Positions 59,877-64,000 of a stretch of 64,000 nucleotides of DNA are shown piece by piece. Position 1 is the stretch's first letter. The number at the start of each line of letters is the position of its first letter. Position numbers and translations under genes: made by a program. The DNA comes from Suilimivivens aceti (lineage in GTDB: Bacteria; Bacillota; Clostridia; Lachnospirales; Lachnospiraceae), in NCBI RefSeq assembly GCF_025567405.1, contig NZ_JAOQKJ010000004.1, forward strand, positions 124,001-188,000, read 5' to 3'. A model generated the notes under the pieces. The model was not told where the DNA came from. It saw only the letters and a program-made list of their open reading frames with translations, and searched no databases.

Positions 59877-60806
59877 TCAGCAGAGCTGTTCAATCCGGTC
59901 GGTTTCTCTTCTGTAATAATAAATCGAATCCGCCAGGATTTCACAGTCTGCCACACAGTTTTCATTGATCTCTGTCACCATCCGAAGCAGTTCCTGTCTG
60001 TTTCGGTCTCCCTGATCCGGCAGAAGCAGAACCTCATGCACAGAGCTTGGCAAAATATAAAGGTTCCTGCCGATCCTTCCGGCAAATTGCTTCAGTACAC
60101 CTGGATAAAACATACATACAGCTCCCTGCAGTCTCTGACGGTTACTGAGTACAAAGAGTGGAATCCTTACCTGATCCGACTGAAGCTCCTCCCGGAGCTT
60201 TTCCTTCTTTTCATCTGCCCAGTTCCTGAAGATCAGTTCCTCGATCGGTTCTATAGACGCCGGATATCTGACAGGTGTATTAACCAATGCCTCTGCAAAC
60301 AAATCCTTATCCGTAATGCCCCATTTTTCCAGATGCTCATTTTTAACCAGAATAGAAGCCTTTCCATAGAAGGGTGACTGCTGTACGGTATAATAACAGA
60401 CAAGAGCCAGATTACACACCGGTCTCCAGGGTGTATCCAGCAGAAGCTTCTTATTTTTTTCATAATGGATCAGCCTGACAGAGATCTGTTCCTTCGCCGT
60501 TTCAAAATCAAGAAAATCTGACAGATTTACTTCCTCCGGGATCCTGCTCTGATGAAGGATCCTTGCAAGTGCCTCCACAATCTTTGGAACTGCCGTCCCC
60601 TCCTTGTAATTTTCATAAAAGTCATTGATATATACAGTAGGTGATGTGTTAAGCCCCTCCTCCTGGACAACGATACCAAGAAGCTCCACGCCATTGTTCT
60701 TTTTTACTACTGTAGTTGTGATCTGAAACCTCTCTCCCATTGTTTTCTTCAGTTCCCTGACAACTGTTTCTGCAAATACATTAAAATTCATAGATGTGTT
60801 TTCCAT
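59877..60806 (-). CDS. DUF5688 family protein
   Basis: About 309 residues from the ATG at 60806, which follows AGAGG; the longer frame from 60863 lacks a ribosome-binding site. The order ITTTVVKKNNGVELLGIVVQ, PTVYINDFYENYKEG, RLIHYEKNKKLLLDTPWRPV, YTVQQSPFYGKASILVKNEH, ILPSSVHEVLLLPDQ matches DUF5688, common in Lachnospiraceae and often near phage-like or signalling genes. Its function is unknown. Confidence 0.8.
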   Translation of the reverse strand: MENTSMNFNVFAETVVRELKKTMGERFQITTTVVKKNNGVELLGIVVQEEGLNTSPTVYINDFYENYKEGTAVPKIVEALARILHQSRIPEEVNLSDFLDFETAKEQISVRLIHYEKNKKLLLDTPWRPVCNLALVCYYTVQQSPFYGKASILVKNEHLEKWGITDKDLFAEALVNTPVRYPASIEPIEELIFRNWADEKKEKLREELQSDQVRIPLFVLSNRQRLQGAVCMFYPGVLKQFAGRIGRNLYILPSSVHEVLLLPDQGDRNRQELLRMVTEINENCVADCEILADSIYYYRRETDRIEQLC

Positions 60807-60864
60807 AAGATACCTCTTTCTTAGATGTGTTTTTAGAATATTGCTGATTTTATTTCTGCACACG

Positions 60865-60899
60865 CAAAAAAAGACAATGAATCAAAGTTCATTGTCTTT
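60865..60899 (-). terminator. Terminator of efp
   Basis: On the minus strand AAAGACAATGAA pairs with TTCATTGTCTTT, followed by TTTT, about 30 bases after the efp stop. Confidence 0.88.
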
Positions 60900-60927
60900 C
60901 AGGCTTATCATTGTCTCGTGGTACGTC

Positions 60928-61485
60928 TTATACTCTGGATAAATACTCTCCAGTTCTGGTGTCGATCTTAATCTTGTCACCAAGTTCAACGAATAAAGGA
61001 ACGTTAACGGTTGCTCCTGTCTCTACAGTAGCAGGCTTGGAAGCACCAGTTGCTGTATCACCCTTGAATCCGGGCTCTGTATCTGTGATCTCAAGCTCAA
61101 CAAACAGCGGAGGCTCAATAGCGAATACGCTGCCATTGTGGGAACATACCTTAACCATTTCGTTCTCTTTTACAAACTTCAGGGCATCGCCAACTGTATC
61201 AGCGTCCAGTGCGATCTGCTCATAGGTTTCCACATCCATAAAGTTATACAGGTCTCCGTCTGAATACAGATACTGCATATCTTTTCTATCGATTCGTGCC
61301 TGAGGACACTTTTCAGTAGGTCTGAAAGTCTTCTCTACTACGCCGCCACTCTTGATATTCTTCAGCTTAGTTCTTACAAATGCAGCTCCTTTACCGGGCT
61401 TTACATGCTGGAACTCAATAATCTGGTAAACATTATTATCTAACTCAATCGTAATACCATTTCTGAAATCACCTGCAGAAATCAT
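60928..61485 (-). CDS. efp: Elongation factor P
   Basis: 185 residues. Three beta-barrel domains; the KOW-like N-terminus has the tip Lys in KPGKGAAFVRTK. The C-terminal domain holds KGDTATGASKPATVETGATV. It helps ribosomes stalled at consecutive prolines. The aroQ gene is 98 bases upstream on the same strand; linkage of efp to aro genes is common in Firmicutes. Confidence 0.97.
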   Translation of the reverse strand: MISAGDFRNGITIELDNNVYQIIEFQHVKPGKGAAFVRTKLKNIKSGGVVEKTFRPTEKCPQARIDRKDMQYLYSDGDLYNFMDVETYEQIALDADTVGDALKFVKENEMVKVCSHNGSVFAIEPPLFVELEITDTEPGFKGDTATGASKPATVETGATVNVPLFVELGDKIKIDTRTGEYLSRV

Positions 61486-61583
61486 TAAAATATTCCTCCT
61501 AAAATTCTCACGTTATAATTCTTATTAAGTTTAATATAAATACCGATAATTTTCAACTGTTTTCTGCTACTAATTACAAAAAA

Positions 61584-62021
61584 CTACTTTCCCTGTCTTT
61601 CCAGCAGAAAATCTACTGCCTCCAGATAACCCGGAAGACCATGTCCGTAGATCTGTTTATCACATGCCGGCGCTGTTACGGAAACCTTACGGAACTCCTC
61701 TCTGTTTGTGATATCGGAAATATGGATCTCCACCTTTGGCATAGTCACGCTGGCAAGGGCATCATGGATCGCATAGCTGTAATGAGTATAGGCTCCCGGA
61801 TTGATCACGATCCCTTCTGTTCCGTCAAAGTAGGCATCCTGAATCCTGTCAATGATGGCACCTTCATGGTTACTCTGGAATACCTCTATGGTGCAGCCTG
61901 TCTCTTCTCCCTTTTTGGCGATCATCTGCAGCAGATAATCATAATCCTGCGTTCCATAGATATTCTTCTCACGAATGCCTAGAAAATTCAGGTTTGGCCC
62001 GTTAATAATCAAGATTTTCAT
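61584..62021 (-). CDS. aroQ: 3-dehydroquinate dehydratase, type II
   Basis: 145 residues from the ATG at 62021, which overlaps the aroK stop by 4 bases; a longer frame upstream is not homologous. It removes water from 3-dehydroquinate. Active-site Tyr is in REKNIYG (PNLNFLGIREKNIYG), with SNHEGAIID, INPGAYTHYSYAIHDAL and the C-terminal GHGLPGYLEAVDFL. The lid residue context HISDITNREEFR differs slightly from the usual HLSNI. Confidence 0.94.
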   Translation of the reverse strand: MKILIINGPNLNFLGIREKNIYGTQDYDYLLQMIAKKGEETGCTIEVFQSNHEGAIIDRIQDAYFDGTEGIVINPGAYTHYSYAIHDALASVTMPKVEIHISDITNREEFRKVSVTAPACDKQIYGHGLPGYLEAVDFLLERQGK

Positions 62022-62563
62022 TTTTCTTCCCTGTCCTTTCCATTCCATCTCTCTTCCCCCTGAAGCCTGCATATCTCATCAATGATCTCACCAAAATTCT
62101 TTTCTCCCACATCGATCACATGATCTGCACATGCCTCATATAATGGTGCCCTCTGTTCCAGCAGTGCCCTGATCTTCCCCTTCGGATCTTCTCCCTGCAA
62201 AAGGGGTCTTGTAGTATCATACTTCAGTCTCTCATACACAATTTCCGGTGTGATCCTGAGATAATAAATACTCCCAAGTTCTGCAAGCAGTCTGGCATTC
62301 TCTTCCCTGAGCGGCAGTCCCCCGCCAGTAGCGATGATCCTGTTATCCTCTGTCCGGATCAGCTCCCTGATACAATCCGTTTCCATTTTCCGGAAGCAGG
62401 CTTCTCCTTTACTGGCAAACAGTTCGGAAATACTCATTTTCTGTTTTTTCTCAATCCATTTATCTGTATCGATCAGTGTTCTCCTGAGTGCATAGGAAAG
62501 CCGGATCCCCGTGCTTGTCTTGCCACATCCCATAAACCCGATCAGTATAATATTATTTTTCAT
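62018..62563 (-). CDS. aroK: Shikimate kinase
   Basis: 181 residues. P-loop GFMGCGKTSTG, the shikimate-binding DTDKWIEKKQKMSISELFA, GEACFRKMETDCI and ATGGGLPL are all present. It phosphorylates shikimate, giving the substrate of the AroA part of the fusion at 8.7-10.7 kb. It lies 6 bases after aroE and overlaps aroQ. Confidence 0.95.
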   Translation of the reverse strand: MKNNIILIGFMGCGKTSTGIRLSYALRRTLIDTDKWIEKKQKMSISELFASKGEACFRKMETDCIRELIRTEDNRIIATGGGLPLREENARLLAELGSIYYLRITPEIVYERLKYDTTRPLLQGEDPKGKIRALLEQRAPLYEACADHVIDVGEKNFGEIIDEICRLQGEERWNGKDREEK

Positions 62564-62569
62564 CCGTCT

Positions 62570-63436
62570 CTATCCTTTGACTTTTTCCTGCAGCAGAGCG
62601 GACACCTTACGGATCACATTCTCTGGTACTTTGGTATCCAGAAACAGTTCATAGGCAATGATCCCCTGATACAAGAGCATCCGGATACCGCAATAAGCCT
62701 CTCCACCAGCTTCCTTCACCAGCTTCATAAATCTGGTTTCCTCAGGCTTATAGATCAGATCATAGGCTTTGCTGATATGCTGGTAAAAAGCCGGATCCAG
62801 GATCACGGCATCCTCCGTATTGGGGTACAGCCCGGCACTGGTTCCCTGGATGGCTGTCATCTTTTCTTCCGGCAGCTTCTCATACTCCGAAAGCGCCATT
62901 GGAAGAATACAGTCTCTTTCATAGGCCCTGTTCACTTCCTCTGCAAGAACTGCTGCCTTTTCATAGGAGCGGTTTAAAAGATATACTCTTTTTGCCCCTT
63001 TCTCAGCACAGAGAAAAGCTGCTGCCCGTGCTGCACCACCTGCCCCGAGAAGAATCATATCCTCTGCTTCAAAGGCAATGCCTTCCTCCTCCATCGCACG
63101 GTATAAGCCCATCATATCTGTATTGTAACCCCGGAAGCCGTTTTCTGTTCTGACAAGAGTATTCACGGCACCGATCTTCTCTGCCAGTCCTTCTACGCAG
63201 TCAAGACAGGGGATCACCGCCTGCTTATAGGGTACTGTCACATTCAGTCCCAGTACATTCAGACTGTAAGCACCTGCAATGGCCTTCTGCAGATTTCCCT
63301 GTTCCACATGGAACGGCACGTAGACCAGATTGTCATGCATCTCTTCTGCCACCGTATTATGGATCACCGGTGAAAGGGTATGTTCCACCGGATTTCCAAT
63401 CAGTCCGCAAAGTCTTGTATATCCGTTAATTTCCAT
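62570..63436 (-). CDS. aroE: Shikimate dehydrogenase
   Basis: 288 residues. Substrate-binding GNPVEHTLSPVIHN and NVTVPYKQAVIP (with the catalytic Lys) precede the NADP motif GAGGAARAAAFLC. It reduces 3-dehydroshikimate. It is second in the yqeG-aroE-aroK-aroQ cluster, 3 bases after yqeG. Confidence 0.96.
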   Translation of the reverse strand: MEINGYTRLCGLIGNPVEHTLSPVIHNTVAEEMHDNLVYVPFHVEQGNLQKAIAGAYSLNVLGLNVTVPYKQAVIPCLDCVEGLAEKIGAVNTLVRTENGFRGYNTDMMGLYRAMEEEGIAFEAEDMILLGAGGAARAAAFLCAEKGAKRVYLLNRSYEKAAVLAEEVNRAYERDCILPMALSEYEKLPEEKMTAIQGTSAGLYPNTEDAVILDPAFYQHISKAYDLIYKPEETRFMKLVKEAGGEAYCGIRMLLYQGIIAYELFLDTKVPENVIRKVSALLQEKVKG

Positions 63437-63439
63437 ATC

Positions 63440-63988
63440 TTATCTCCCATTCCCATGAACCAGAAATTCTGTGCCTTCTTTTCTGCATTTCTTCTTATAA
63501 AAATACAGGACAATCCATTCCAGCCGCCGTTTCAGAATGATCTGGATCTCTTCCTTCTTATCAATGGGTCTTGTCAGAATAGAAAAAATCCCCACTCTTC
63601 TGGCACCCCATATATCCGTAAAAAGCTGATCTCCGACAAACAGGGTTGTACCTCTGTCTGTTCCCATCTTTGACATTGCTTCCTCATAGCCTCTTTTCGC
63701 CGGCTTTCCTGCCTTAAAAATATAGGAGACATGGACTTTGTCATTAAACATTTTCACTCTGGGCTCTTTATTATTGGAAAGGAGCATGATCTGAAAGCCT
63801 GTCTTCTTAAGACGCTCCATCAGTGCAATGCTTCTTTCATCTGCCGGTGCCCCATGCTCCACCAGCGTATTGTCAATATCAAAAATAATCCCCCGGAATC
63901 CCCTCCGGTAATATTCTTCATAATCAATTCCATAAGCCGAATCCATATACAGATCCGGATAAAAAGTCTGCAGCATACGATTCCTCAT
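63440..63988 (-). CDS. yqeG: YqeG family HAD IIIA-type phosphatase
   Basis: 182 residues. The HAD nucleophile motif is GIIFDIDNTLVEHG, with LLSNNKEPRV and TLFVGDQLFTDIWGARRVG as the remaining motifs. YqeG proteins are near-universal in Firmicutes with an unsettled substrate. In B. subtilis yqeG also lies beside aroE, as here. An alternative start at the second Met (63979) has GAGGAATCGT before it. Confidence 0.9.
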   Translation of the reverse strand: MRNRMLQTFYPDLYMDSAYGIDYEEYYRRGFRGIIFDIDNTLVEHGAPADERSIALMERLKKTGFQIMLLSNNKEPRVKMFNDKVHVSYIFKAGKPAKRGYEEAMSKMGTDRGTTLFVGDQLFTDIWGARRVGIFSILTRPIDKKEEIQIILKRRLEWIVLYFYKKKCRKEGTEFLVHGNGR

Positions 63989-64000
63989 TTCTCTCTCTGA

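Overview
This window looks like a chromosomal segment of a spore-forming, gut-type Lachnospiraceae bacterium; Blautia or a close relative is my best guess. The support is indirect: Firmicute gene order (yicC-remA-gmk-rpoZ, recA-recX-rny), sporulation-type genes (spoIIM, a SpoVB-type flippase, a Spo0A-type DNA-binding domain), strong Shine-Dalgarno sites, LexA boxes of the Gram-positive type and several glycosidases. Nearly all genes are housekeeping and lie on the minus strand. No rRNA, CRISPR array or intact insertion sequence was seen.

Region by region. 1-2.7 kb is AT-rich accessory DNA: a truncated AlbA_2 (Schlafen-like) gene, broken remnants of an HTH regulator, a tyrosine recombinase and a type I restriction specificity subunit, then a small operon with a NADAR ADP-ribosyl-hydrolase domain. 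2.9-8.7 kb: metA with the acetyl-CoA signature, a Cys-rich unknown, ligA, rluF and hflX. 8.7-10.75 kb: one continuous gene joining a HAD phosphatase to EPSP synthase. 10.8-16.4 kb: a cell-wall amidase, a TPR-DUF4037 protein coupled to a membrane GGDEF sensor, glf and a small heavy-metal-associated protein. 16.5-25.5 kb: eno with a structured leader RNA, a eukaryote/archaea-type hisS, DAHP synthase, spoIIM, a Nudix hydrolase, an aminotransferase behind a palindromic operator, rny and recX. recA follows at 25.5-26.5 kb with two LexA boxes.

26.8-32.2 kb reads as one long operon (yicC, remA, gmk, rpoZ, rimO, pgsA, cinA-type amidase, RsiV-like membrane protein) ending at a strong terminator. rqcH is divergent from it. 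34-39 kb holds a lipid flippase, glgA, a receiver-less Spo0A-like regulator and an LD-carboxypeptidase. 39-50 kb is a sugar-utilisation island: a DUF1680 (GH127-like) enzyme, an AraC regulator, a MATE pump, and a tightly coupled TetR-GH2-MFS-GH36 operon. 50.3-54.5 kb holds an EAL-HDOD protein, a second MATE pump and a polysaccharide-initiating sugar transferase.

54.65-55 kb is a compact type I toxin-antitoxin locus: a 30-aa Hol-Tox-like membrane peptide and a convergent antisense RNA. 55-60.8 kb: gdhA, a helical unknown, a Gfo/Idh/MocA oxidoreductase, an SH3 membrane protein, tRNA-Arg(CCG) and a DUF5688 protein. 60.9-64 kb: efp and the aroQ-aroK-aroE-yqeG cluster. Together with the HAD-AroA fusion and DAHP synthase, five shikimate-pathway steps are encoded here; aroB and aroC are not seen.

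The items most worth follow-up are the HAD-EPSP synthase fusion, the type I toxin-antitoxin locus with mirrored promoters and leaders, the three-way-junction RNA leader of eno, the decayed type I R-M/recombinase scar, the NADAR operon and the receiver-less Spo0A.
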